From assembly GCA_037126765.1 (NCBI GenBank), contig JBBCBC010000016.1:16356728-16420727 (forward strand): a stretch of 64,000 nucleotides of DNA, given 5' to 3'. Of this stretch, positions 45,501 to 56,600 are shown piece by piece. The notes under the pieces are model-generated. The model searched no databases. It was given only the letters and a program-made list of their open reading frames with translations, and had not been told where the DNA came from. Position numbers and translations under genes: made by a program. This stretch comes from Stenogyne calaminthoides. Its lineage: Eukaryota; Streptophyta; Magnoliopsida; Lamiales; Lamiaceae. Position 1 is the stretch's first letter; the number at the start of each line of letters is the position of its first letter.

Positions 45501-46610
45501 GCGAAGAGTTCTCGATGGCCAAGAACCACTTGATGAAATTTGGAGAAAAGCATGATCGGTTAATTTGGAGAAGTCGCGAATGTCGACAAAGAACAATATC
45601 ACATGGATCTGCTTTGTCTCAACTTCTTCCAAGGTATGGTGCAAGAAGGGGGAAAGGCTGGGCTTAGAATGAAGGAGTGGCACACACCTTGAAGAGAAAA
45701 AGCGGTAAGGAAAGGTGAAAAGAAAAAATCTTGCGGATGCCTTAAAAAAGAAGTAAAACTGTTTGAAAAGCTCAAGTTCAAACAAGTGGAAGAGCCAATC
45801 TACACTCGTGTTTACGAGGAAACAATGCGAGGAAGTTATTATTTGAAAAAGCGAGTGGTAGAAGAAAAGGTGGAAACAAAGCCAAGGGTCGAGAACAAGC
45901 TATCAAGAGAAAGGTTGTGGCATTTGTTGAACACGAGAAGAAAAAACTAAAACTTCAAAAATTTACTCAAAGGAGGCCCGATAATGGATTTTGAAGAGTC
46001 GGAAGAGGAAGCGAGAAGGAAGTCTTCAACACTAGGAGAGCTCTGAAATCACTTGGGTGGAACAAGCGAAGAAAAGCTAGCGCATACATGTCGGAGTTCC
46101 TTTAATAAGGAAGAAAAAGAAGAAGAAAGAAGCGTGGTAAAGTGGTTTCAAAGTTCTGAAGCGAAGGGAGGAATCTTGCTAAAACTTCGAAGTGGCGCAC
46201 ATTGATAAATGGATGCCTATCAATTCAATGATGCACAGGAAGAAATTAAGAGAACATACGGTTTTTATTATGAAGTTACGAGGGAATGGAGAGGACAAGC
46301 TCGGACCGAATGAAGCCTTCATTGATTCTTATTAACGTTCTATCAAAGTACTGCGAGTTGGATTAACCTTGCGGATGAAGGTAATACCGCAGTTATTTGC
46401 CTGGTCCATATACATACCTGCTCCTAGACTAGAGAATGGCACGGTGAATGAGGCAGTCATATCTCAAGAAATTGCTCGATATGCCATCGATTAGGGTGAC
46501 GAGCGAAACAACCCGGATATCATCAAAGAAAGGGATCGTTGAAGAAGAGATATTATGGGATGTTCAACCTGGAGGTGCCTGAGGATGAGGTTGAAGAAGA
46601 TTGAAGAGCT
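42541..46610 (+). pseudogene. B1 spacer and third-ORF region
   Basis: A homologue of B2 33431-37671. The third ORF should start near 43290, but its ATG region is altered. Recognisable pieces: a VDFVRELYIIL-like segment near 43534, PFPKSKILFKP near 44000, and a C-terminal GWINLADEG-like segment near 46350-46378. Almost every frame is broken, and CAG/CTG are rare compared with B2 37370-37680. Confidence 0.65.
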
Positions 46611-46925
46611 GAAGCTGAAGATTGATGAAGATTGAAGACTAAAGACTGAAGACTCTTTGTACTTCTTTTGTTTTTGTCTTTATTTTTTATAAGTTCATTG
46701 TACTCTGTAACTTCTATTCCTACAATCAATGAAACTTTATCTTTATGCTCAAAGATAATATCTCATTATCTTTTTACATGTCTTTTATGTTTTGATATGC
46801 CTTATGTTTTGTTGTGAAATTGTTGGGAGATTTACCATTCTTGGATTGTAATAGGAAAAACTGAAACCTGAGTATAGGTTAAGTGTTTTTTTGTAACAAG
46901 ATGGTTTTGGCATCATCAAAAAAAT
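46611..46925 (+). other. B1 3' untranslated region and damaged polypurine tract
   Basis: AT-rich DNA matching B2 37672-38144, shortened. It ends GGCATCATCAAAAAAATTG: the GGGGG part of the polypurine tract is absent, so plus-strand priming of B1 would be impaired if the reading is correct. Confidence 0.6.
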
Positions 46926-48672
46926 TGTTGGGAGATGAATTTAATAAAGAAGATTTTGATTAAATCCAAAACCCCACGAGTATGACATGTTGAGGATAAT
47001 CTTGATTGTTGAGTCGAGGATTAGGTTTTAGAGTGTTAGGGATGTTATCTACACCTTGTATAGTCGGCCGGATATAGATCAGGTTAGATTCTGAAGATTG
47101 CGAAGACTCGATAAGTTTCGAAGTTTGAAGTTTTAATTATTAAGCGAAAAAGTTTTAATATGGCCCGGCGAAGACTTCGATAGGCCGGCCGATTGACTTC
47201 GATGAAGGCGAAAGCGAAGACTCGATTATATCGGTCGGTATATCTCGAAGACTACGAAGACTTCGCTGAAGAAGACTGAAGATCTTTTGAAGGCGAAGAT
47301 CTTTGAAGACATAGTAGTTCTTGAAGACTCGGTAATCTTTTGAAATGCTCGATATAACTGAATGTTCGAGCCTTTGAATAATATCTATCCGAAAGGCTAC
47401 AATCTTTGAGAAAAAATGTGATTACTCGGATAAATAGATATTGCCCAAGACATTCTCATGCGGACAAAAGGAACTAAAACTAAGTGTTGTTAAGGTTATA
47501 TCTTTCGGAAATATTGACCAAAAAAAAGTTGTTATGTTTGTCTACATTTCTTGAAGACAAGAGCCAATCGAGAGGAAGACAACAACGTACTATCTTGACG
47601 CCTTTAAAAGCGGACAGTCGAAGCATGTCGATGAAGTACTATGTTCGAACTACTATATTACGGGAAATTTGTAAGCAACTCAAGAGCTCAATCTTATTCT
47701 TGCAAATTGAAGCACTTTCGAAAACGAAATTTCCCAGTGCTTTACATTGAAGAGAGCTCATTCACTAAGCCTGGTTTGATAAGATATATCCAAAGCTTAG
47801 TAGAGATATCCTAGCCTTTGCATTGTTCTTATTGTAAAGGATATCTCATCCCTAATTGAAACCAACGAAACCCCAAACCCTTTGTAAGGTAGTTTGAGTG
47901 TGATTGTTGGTGAGTTGGAGTTGTAAAGAGTTAGTAAACTATATTGAGGTAGTCAGAAAACTCTAGAGAAGAAGTGAGTAAACTATCTTGGATAGTCAGA
48001 AAGCTTGTGTGTGTTTGAGTAAAGTAAACTTCGGTGAGGTAGTCGGAAAGCTCAAAGTAGAAAGGTTAGTAAACTACATTGAGGTAGTCGAGGAAAACCT
48101 TAGGAAGTGGTTAAAGAATTTCTCGAAGGTCAAAAGAGTGGGCGTGGAGCTTGAGTCTACGAACCACTATAACTTCTGTGTTATTTTGCTTTACATCTTT
48201 GCATTGATTATCATTTGCATATCTTTTAGCGAAAGTATATTTTCAGCGATATTGGTTGGAATCAATCCTTTAAACTTGCATCTGGCGATCACAACCTTAA
48301 TCCTTTGTTTCATTAAAAGAAAAGGTTTTTAGCAAAGCTAAAACGAGTATAAACTTAAGACCGACCATTCCGCACATCGAGTAGCTAGAGCAGATAGTTA
48401 CCAAAGCCGAACTCACTCTTGAGGGTTGATAAGATAGTTATCGATCAGCGGCTTCGGGATCTCTGGCTTCGAGGCTCGGTTAGGATTATCGGGGAGACGA
48501 AAGCGACCGGGATCATTGTCTCGGTAGACTTTGATTTCGAGGCGTCTGTGCTTCTCGAGGGCAAATCATCGGGACAACCGGACCCATCGACCTCGATGAA
48601 GAAAAATTTTAAAAAAATCGAACACGTGTATTCCCCATTGCGTGTAAGACTTCGTTAGAACCGGGACCAACA
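46926..48672 (+). repeat. 3' LTR of B1, TATA region deleted
   Basis: 1747 bp, TGTTGGGAGATG to CGGGACCAACA, followed by TAGCA. It is about 195 bp shorter than the 5' LTR. Most of the loss is one gap near 47640-47660 that removes the TATA box. Segment 47090-47330 is nearly free of CAG and CTG, whereas the homologous 23090-23330 is rich in them. Confidence 0.88.
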
Positions 48673-48830
48673 TAGCATATTAAATAGCGCTACTTTACCG
48701 TGGATTTGCAATACACGCTACCTCATTAGCATTGCAATAACCGTTACTTCGTAGTATTGCAATATCTTGCTACTTCGTAGCATTGCAATAACAGCTACTT
48801 TTCGTAACATCGCCCGATTGTGATGAGGAT
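48673..48830 (-). repeat. Tandem repeat in A2, right of B1
   Basis: About five diverged copies of a 25-bp unit close to TAGCATTGCAATAACAGC + TACTTCG. Together with 22866-22913 it forms the array into which B1 inserted. The unit length is not a multiple of three, so it breaks the A2 gag-pol frame. Confidence 0.7.
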
Positions 48831-48849
48831 CTCCTCCCCACTAAGTTTT

Positions 48850-49560
48850 GGGATCGGTTTGAACGTGAAGCAAACATGATTAGTGGATCGTATCAACTAC
48901 CCACGAAAAAAAGTATCGCCACTAAACAAGTTTCAACAATTAGTGCTTGACAATTACCTTTCTTCAGGCCCTTTTGGGGTTGGAATAGGCAAACCTCCAT
49001 TATCCTCTTTCATGACTTAAGCACTTCCTCTTTGGATTTTCCTTGACACCACCGGCATTCGTCATCTTACCATTGCCCTTGGCAACAATTGAGTCGATTG
49101 CTTATGGTTTTTGGTCATCTTCTTCTTCTTGCCTTCCCTTGGCAGAAAATGAAGGCGGACCACTTCTTAGTAAAAGCTTGAGTTTGGTGCCCCATCAACA
49201 TCTCTGAGAGACCAAAGCTTGCAAAAAAATCATTAAGCGAGGCCAAAATGCTTTCGAAACTTTGGGGAGGTGAAGTACCAAATTCATCTGAGTCTCAGTT
49301 ATAATGCACTTTCGAGAACCTCAAGTTTGTTCGGATGGGCCATCAATTTTGAGGGCGTAATCCCTTACGGGTTTGCCCTCCACCAATTTAATGACGACAT
49401 CTCTGAGGTGATCGGCGAGTCTGCATTTTTGACTCGTCGGTTGGCTCATCGATTTTTGGTGTGTCAAGAATCACTTGTGCTTTTGTGCGATTAGGACAAT
49501 TATAATTTTTCGTTTTCAATCAATATAGTTTTCATACTTATTCTATTGACTTTAAGTATC
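48850..49560 (-). pseudogene. A2 gag remnant
   Basis: A minus-strand homologue of A1 gag (11649-12540). Segments corresponding to EGKPVREHVLQMMAHLN-like (about 49350-49390) and the Lys-rich region before the zinc knuckle (about 49030-49150) are visible. The zinc knuckle itself appears deleted near 48975-49020. No long frame remains. Confidence 0.6.
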
Positions 49561-51103
49561 ATAGCGGTGGATTAAAAGGTTCGACATCTTTGAAATGAAA
49601 TAAATAACTATATGTATAAGCACAAATATATCACAAGGTTCGATCACATGCATCATATTAAAATCTCAAAAAATATGAACATCATCACCCAACATCTCAA
49701 AAGCAGTTTAAATAAGCCGCGTGGGGTGGGTCATTATTTAAACACATTCAAGCGAGAGTTACAAACAAGAACAATTACAAACCTTTAATATCTAGATTAA
49801 TAGTTGGCTCCCAACTTGACCAATATAAAATTAGCCGAGGGACTTGAGGGAAGTATATGCATATCAATTTTATACCTAAAGTAATAACCATGATTAAATA
49901 TAAATTATTATTTAAGCTTTGAAGGAGCCTCGTGGGGAGGGTCATAAATGCCCACTAGTAATAATCCACAATCATCCATTTGGAATTTATTCATATGAAA
50001 GTAATCTTTTGGCCGTCCAGTAGAGAATTTCTCAAAAGAATTCACAAATAAATAAATCATGGAGATCAAAATTAATTCAATTTTATTATCAGGAATAAAA
50101 TTGTCAATTAATTGTTTAAGCATACTTAGTAATTTTTGAAAGTGAGATTTTTCAAAAGCGTTTTCTCATGCATATGAAATTTAAACACAATTTAAATAAG
50201 CATAAAATAATGCACAAACATCAAGACAAAAATTAAACATATTGGGCACACATATTCAATTATCACGGTTAATTTTTGTCATGTCTTGATCTCGAAAATC
50301 GTCTTCTTTGCCTTCATCGTTTCGTCTCGAAAGGTTCGCCCGTCTAGTGGCGTTATCGACCGGCTTCATGGTCGGATTACCGCGTCTTGCACTTCGGCCG
50401 TGTCGTCGGCACCGTGCGTGTCTGTACGCTAAGCGCCAGCTTACGTCGCCCAATGGTGCTTTCGTTATTTTCAGCGAATCTCGGCGAAATCGGCGGCCCG
50501 CGAGGATCTGTCTTGTCGCTACCTCGCCCGCGTCGCCCGCGTCGCCCTCGGCGGCTTATCGCCCGCCGCCTTAACGCCCTCAGCGGCATGTCGCTTTCCC
50601 CCAGTGGCCCATCCTACTTTAGCGTTCGCCGCCGCACTGCCGCGCCCGTCGCGCCCTAAGGCCGATCCGCTCAGCTGCGATAGCCTCGCCCCGCACCCGT
50701 CTTGGCGCCCTTGCGTCATATCGCGTCGCGTGCCTCCCTTACACGTTTAAATGCGACCTTGTTACTACTTGGGATTACGGATCTGGATCGTCTTTTTAAT
50801 TCTTAAATCTCGCTCGTTTCAATCGGTTACAATTTATTTACAAAATAAAAAAGCCTAGATCTAGACTAGTCTATTACATTGATCAAATCAAACAAATTCT
50901 AATCTACTCGTGGATTTTCTCCGAGGCAAAAGCGAATTCGAACAAATCGAATTAAAAAACCACTATTTATATGCATGCATAAATAAACACATTAAATTCC
51001 ATGACAATTGGATACTGCAAAAAAGATCTAGCAATTCTACTATCGATTTCAAATTTAATGAAAGCAATTAAATTACAATTTAAAATTTAGAGGCAAAGCA
51101 GAA
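49561..51103 (-). mobile_element. A2 untranslated leader
   Basis: Inverted homologue of the A1 leader. It contains the empty SMART target (49793-49797) and a GC-rich block at 50290-50740, more CG-rich than in A1. The overlapping ORFs in that block (50256-50719) have no counterpart in A1 and are regarded as chance. Confidence 0.7.
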
Positions 51104-51114
51104 GGCTCGATACG
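51104..51114 (-). promoter_or_regulatory. Primer binding site of A2, altered
   Basis: The plus strand reads GGCTCGATACG where GGCTCTGATACC is expected. One base is lost from CTCTGAT, giving CTCGAT, another CTG-to-CG change. Position and orientation next to the LTR fit a PBS. Confidence 0.7.
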
Positions 51115-51116
51115 AT

Positions 51117-52929
51117 TGTTGAAATTAATTGCGAATCTATTCGGGATGCATATTTAAATACAAATTTAATTTTAACAATTATTACTAGCATGAATTAATC
51201 TATATTAATTCAAATAATAATTCAACAACAAATCATGCATATAAGCGATTCACATAAATCCTACGCATGCGGAGTACTCTGAGTTTTCGTGAACTAACCT
51301 CTTGGCAGCGACAATGATAGTCTCGTCGATAAAAACACCAAAAAGCCTTCCCAAGTATTCACTAGTCCTTGCTTTCGTCAATCCGGTGGAAGGAAGCTTC
51401 GCGAACAATTAACAAAAGGGCAAATAAAAATTTGTTGCACCACCTTTGTGGATTCTTAATTTTTTCGGCACATGGGAATTGTCCTTGGGGATGAAAAGAA
51501 TCATCCCCTATTTATAGAAGGGGGTTTGGTGAAATTTTGGGATAAAATAATATGGGAAATTTTTTTCTTGATCTCCAAGAAATCTTGAACATATCTCGTA
51601 TATTCTTTTTTCTCCATAATTAAAATATTCCACAAAAATCTTGAACATATCTCATATATTCTTTTCTCCATAAGAATCAAGATTTGGATCTTCTTGAATT
51701 TATAAGATTTACTTGTATTGCAAGAATACATATCTTCCATAATATCTTTTCAAGAAAATCAAGAAAATCTTTCTTTCCTTAATCATTCAAAATTTTTTGA
51801 AAATTTCATATGAATAACCAAGTGGGAGATTTCTTGAATTTAATGAGATAATCTTGTATTCAAGAATACATATCTTCATTCCATAACAAAATTCAAAGAA
51901 AAATCTTTCTCCTTTTTATTCATATTTTTGAAATTTTAGGAAAAATAACAACAAATTTATTTTATTTTTAAACACATTTTTAAGTTATTGGACTTTATGT
52001 TGGGCTACTTGAGGGGCCTTTAGGAGAATTAAGATTGGAACCTTCGATGGATCTTGAATTATCAATATTGAGCCACAATATTATTCAAGCCCATAAATAT
52101 TAATTAATCACTACATAATTAATATTGCACTATCCATCTTAACCCGTATTTCGGTTAATATGGCTCCGGTTATTATTTCCGTGTTTAAGATTATCTAGCC
52201 CATTAATTAATTCAAGCCCTTTGAAATAGTTTTCCATTAATTAATATCTTTTATCCTTGGTAAAGGCGGTTCAACATTATTATCCATCTAGGAAACTAGT
52301 TCCACTTGCAAGATTTGGTATGATAAAACTTATGAACCTCCCGAGGGAAAATCGAACAAGCGTGCTTACACACGATTCTCCGTATTAAATCTTAGCAATC
52401 GCATGTGACCAATAATATTGCCCAAGATATAAAGTATTGAATCTCGTTGATTCTCTACCCGTAATAAGTCAAAGCAATAATTACTAACTGGCGCGATCTA
52501 TTTAAGGGGCGAAGATTAGAAATAACGAACCGCGAGGTCTAATTCTTCCTAGTTGATTCTGAAGAATTTGTCCTCTGTGGGTCTATTCGATTGCACTAAA
52601 CATGCACTAGTGTAATCTCTTGGTCAAGACAAGCCAATCTGAGCCTTACACTTCAACCTTTCACGATGGATTGTTCATTTCCATCTAGGTGCGTGAATGG
52701 TGTACTTTTTTGGTTACAAGGAATTTGTTAATTTAATCTTACGTGATCGGTATCACTAAATTAACTACAATGTAACGCGTCTTATTTATTGAGCAGTTAT
52801 GCGATAAATATGTGTAACATTCGATGATATTTAAAGCATCGATTGATAAGCAATTTATTTCGATAAAAAAAGACCCGAAATTGGTTTGATTATACAAAGT
52901 AAAAGCATACTTTCGGTATAATCCCAACA
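51117..52929 (-). repeat. 5' LTR of A2
   Basis: 1813 bp with edges TGTTGAAATT (51117) and ATCCCAACA (52929). TATA box on the minus strand at 51509-51516. It contains a local duplication of TCTTGAACATATCTC..CTCCATAA (about 51583-51672). Otherwise it is collinear with 18268-20116. Confidence 0.9.
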
Positions 52930-53227
52930 CATTTCCCATCGGTATTGTGTTTGTCTTAGTAGATCAAGTTTTAGGTTGAATAAGATCACTAGTTACTTGT
53001 TGGGATAGATTGATTTTTTGGTGTGTGGTTTTTCCTTTACACCTTTTAGGATCTTGTAAAAGGTTCATGTGTATCTCACTACTTGTTATAGTGATGTTTT
53101 TTTAACCATGAGGTTAAGTATAGTCTTATTATAGACTATACACAATTTTTGGAAAATCCTTTGTCTTTGCGTTTTTTATACTTCATTTGTCATATATTTG
53201 TTTTATATGTTTCACAACATTTTCAAC
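52930..53227 (+). repeat. D LTR-like element, right part
   Basis: Continues D after A2 and ends in a run such as TTTCAACAACA. T-rich and AT-rich, as expected for the R/U5 end of an LTR. The exact right edge is uncertain and no target duplication was found. Confidence 0.5.
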
Positions 53228-53690
53228 AACACTATGAAAATACTACATACATACACTTTCAATTGCAATAGCCCGTATTATTGGTTATGCGTTTCTGCAT
53301 AGCGTATCTCGTATATTGAGAATGTGCGATTTAATGTCAGGGGTTCAATTAAGACCGTTAGTTTGATTAATTGCTTGCTATATGAGGGCCTATGGGTCAC
53401 TCAACAAGTAATTCCCTTTTACGGATTATATTTGATTGATTAAGTATTAAACTGGATTTAATATTTAATTTATGGAGAATTAATTAATAATATTAATTGA
53501 GAAATTAATTATTATTACTATTTAATTAAATTAAATTTAATTAAATAGGAATTCAAAATAATAAATGGAATATTATTGTAGGGAAATATATTTAGGAAAA
53601 TTATATCTAAGAGATATGATTTGCAAGATTAGGAAATATCTTCCTAATAAAGATTGCTTAATCTTTAAGTTGGGCTTCCCCTGTATATAG
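53228..53690 (+). repeat. C LTR fragment cut by a second D
   Basis: Plus-strand C LTR piece (CATAGCGTA.., CCATGGG-like TATGGGTCAC.., TTAATTAATAATATTAATT) running to a CCTGTATATAG that matches the TATA region of the C LTR at 63866-63878 in reverse. D copy 2 begins there. Confidence 0.6.
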
Positions 53691-54471
53691 TGTTAGTGTC
53701 CTAGAGATAATCCATTGTAAGGACATAATACTCAGATAATATTCAGTGTTTGTTTAATATTATTATTTATTTAATATTAAATGTATGGAGTTACACTTAT
53801 TAGAATATTATGTTTAATTGTTTGCATTTGTTCTTATTTGTGTTACCTTGAGTCACTGTTGTCATTGAGTGTGTGAGAACTCAGATGACTTAAGCATGAT
53901 TCTCAAAAATGCCAAATCGAGGATCATCAAGAATGGGATATTGATGATGCAATGGACATTGGTGTGCGATCTGCATCATACTCTTAGAGAGTGTAGTAAG
54001 ATCTCACTTGTTATGAGATACTAGGTATCTCATGATGGATGCACAAATACCTTAGAGGATATTAGTATACCCATCCGAGAAAACGTTTAATGTAGTTCCA
54101 CTATATGTGTCTACGGGTGTCTCGGTTAGTGGGAGCGATGCGATACTCCTTTGACTTGAGGTCAATACGCACGACATGTATGGAGTGATGAAATTTGACC
54201 ATGGGTAGATATGGTTTGGATTGGGTTCATCACGAAGTGCATGTGCGTGGTAGTTGAGTCAAGAAAAGGATTCATTCCTCAAAGTGGATTTAGAGATAAT
54301 ACTCATCTTCTCATTATAATTGGATCAAAGTCATTGACTAATGCACGTAAACTTGGACTTTGTGGCCAAGTGTGAGACAAGTGATCAATTAGTGATTAGA
54401 GATAAATTGATTAAGTTATTTGAATAGAGAATTCATCATGTTCAAGACTAATCGAGTATTCGTGAATGAAA
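53691..54471 (+). repeat. D copy 2, truncated
   Basis: Direct homologue of 17010-17810: same start TGTTAGTGTCCTAGAGA, then collinear to GTATTCGTGAATGAAA, where it stops. It has a deletion near 54198, where 17512-17540 has extra sequence. No coding sequence. Confidence 0.8.
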
Positions 54472-54780
54472 GGAGAAAATCGCAATAACCCATGTTTCAG
54501 TTACAGGTAGTAGCAAGTTTCTCATAGCGTACGTTTATGCAATTATATATTGAGAATGTCGATTTATTGTCTAGGGTTCAATTAAGACTATTATTAATGT
54601 TTAGTTTGACTAATCGTCTTTTTCGATATATGAGGAAACTATGGGTCACACAACAAGTAGTTCCTTTTACGGATTATAGTTGGTTGATTAAATGTTGAAT
54701 TGGATTTAATATTTAATTTATGGAGAATTAATTAATAATAGATTAATTTGGAATTAATTATTATTAATGTTTGGTCTTCG
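54472..54780 (+). repeat. Second C LTR fragment
   Basis: Starts near GGAGAAAATCGCAATAACCC and repeats the same LTR section as 53265-53520. It passes without a recognisable PBS into the C leader at about 54781, so the LTR end and PBS were lost. Confidence 0.6.
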
Positions 54781-56600
54781 GTACTTGTCTTCTTCGCTGA
54801 ACCCAGGTTTAGGGTTTCTTCTAAAACCCGCCGCCGCTGCAATCCCTTGCCTTCCATCACGATTTTGACTCTAACTCAGGCATCGACAACGCCGCTTGAG
54901 TCAGTGGCGTAGCACCGCAACTCGCAACGCCGTAATGATGTCGTCACGGATTTAATCGCAGCGGGTTAGACCCGCAATGGAGTCGGTTAGTCTCCGATTT
55001 TTTTTCTTGCTGATCTCGTCGACTTGGGTGTCGCTTTTATTTAACACGGAGGCGCCATCTCCGATGTCATGCGATGCAATTCGCGACCAAATGAGGACAT
55101 TTTCGTGCGCCTCTGTCACCACCATCTGTCTGCGCACCGCTCGATTGCGTGTCTCCTTCGTTCGACGAGGATGGAAACGCGACGCCATCGATTCGCGCGA
55201 TTTTGCGATTTGCCATCTGTCTGCGCACCGCTCGTTCTGGTTTCTGGTTTTGGTCTCTGGTTTCTGGTTCCTGGTTTTGCGAGCCCTCAGAATTTCGATC
55301 GAATCGGCTGCAGTGTCGGAGTCGCCCGCCGCACGCGCTAGCGGCGGCGGCGACTCGACCGCATCACCGTCGACCCTTTCTGTATTTGTTGCGATACAGA
55401 ACTGTGTTCGTTTGATGTTTATTTGTCTGGAATTTGTGCAGATTGTTGGACACTCTTGAACAAATTGGATAATTCAAACAAAATTATTGACGGTTTTATG
55501 ATTAAATTAGATTGAATTTGAAAAACCTTTGATGCATTGTTGGTATCAATTGTCCCGACTGACGGATGGTTTTCGGGCAGTGATGAAGGAGGGGCCGTTT
55601 TGCAATTTGGATTTCAAACGGGTCCCTCCGTGCAAATTCGAATAATTGCACATGAGCCCTTGACAAACAATTAAAATTCTTATAAACTAATGAACTTATT
55701 TGAAAATGAAATTAAAATTGGACTTTTAATTAAAATAATTAATTGGATTAATAAATATTGATAACAATTGAAATTAAGCTGTTTTTTTAATTTGATTTTT
55801 TTTAAAACAAAGGCTTAATGTTTAAAAGGGTTATTGATTCCCACTTATGTTAATTTATCTACTGAATTAGTTAATGCTTTATAGTCGCATCATAAGCTTG
55901 TTTTGGGTAGGCGGCACCAATATTTGTCGGACCGTGATAATGCTGTTTGGATAAGCGACACCCATATAAATGTTAGTCCGTGTAATATCATATTTGGGTG
56001 GCGGCACTTAATAATTGCTCAAATGTGATGTAGATTAGCATGATGGATCTCGATTATTAATATCTTGCCTTTAAAATGATCCTCACTAAAATATGGTTTT
56101 CATTAAATTAAAAATATGTCTTCCATCAAAGTTAAAAAAATCGAATTTCGTTCCAATAGTATTTAAAAGGCGTAGTTTTTTGCTCGAATCTACATCTAAC
56201 GGGACTTTTATAGGGACATGTAATGTCGCCGTTTGATGGTTGTAAACCAACTTAATTTTGTTTTGCTTGCCCTAGCGGGGAACAAAAGTTAAGGGACATC
56301 AATCGAACTAGGTTCGATAAACTAGAAGTTGCATTTTGGCAATTGGTTTGGAGACCTACCAGTTATGCTATCATAATGGTCAGCCCTAGTTGGGGTTATG
56401 ATAATAGTAATGTGGATCCTAGTCCATTATAATTTGTATTTTATATAAATTCGTACTTTTCCGATAAAGTCGTTAAGTATGTGAAAATAATGGAGACAAA
56501 ATAAATTTAAAAGGCCATATTTATTTTGATTGCTGAATATTGATCATAGGAATTATTTGTTTTAATTCTCGTTTTATTTTATCTCTCTAGGCTTGTTGAA
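54781..56600 (+). mobile_element. Leader of copia element C3
   Basis: Plus-strand homologue of 1603-3260 with a GC-rich block (54820-55400), the conserved TTGGTATCAATTGTCCCG word, a hairpin (55588-55640), three TTGGGTAGGCGGCAC-type motifs (55905-56030), and AT-rich DNA to gag. ATCTCTCTAG just before the gag ATG resembles a 3' splice site. ORFs at 54977-55459 are GC-driven and not shared with C1. Confidence 0.65.

Larger units (their letters stand above)
22914..48672 (+). mobile_element. Sirevirus-type element B1 (host of B2)
   Basis: A plus-strand LTR element with a perfect target duplication TAGCA on both sides (22909-22913 and 48673-48677). Without B2 it is about 10.9 kb. Order: 5' LTR, PBS, gag (split by B2), a strongly deleted pol, the third-ORF region, a damaged polypurine tract and the 3' LTR. 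It lacks nearly all of protease, integrase, reverse transcriptase and RNase H, so it was or became non-autonomous. Confidence 0.9.
18268..52929 (-). mobile_element. Copia element A2 (host of B1 and B2)
   Basis: A complete minus-strand family A element whose two LTRs lie 31 kb apart because B1 is inserted. Without B1 it is about 8.9 kb. Flanking 5-mers are TATTT (left) and CATTT (right), a near-match target duplication. D sequence continues across the joined flanks. Order on the minus strand: 5' LTR, PBS, leader, gag, tandem repeat (B1 site), pol, polypurine tract, 3' LTR. All frames are broken. Confidence 0.85.

Noticed and set aside
22914..48672. One single 25-kb giant element
   Set aside because: Four B LTRs in the same orientation with two separate perfect target duplications (TAGCA and CAAAG) show two nested insertions.
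50256..50719. Several Arg-rich ORFs on both strands
   Set aside because: They occupy the GC-rich block of the A2 leader. The homologous A1 block (10200-10575) does not encode them.
54977..55459. 160-codon ORF with a hydrophobic start resembling a signal peptide
   Set aside because: It falls in the GC-rich C3 leader, with three frames open at once. It is composition-driven and not conserved in C1.
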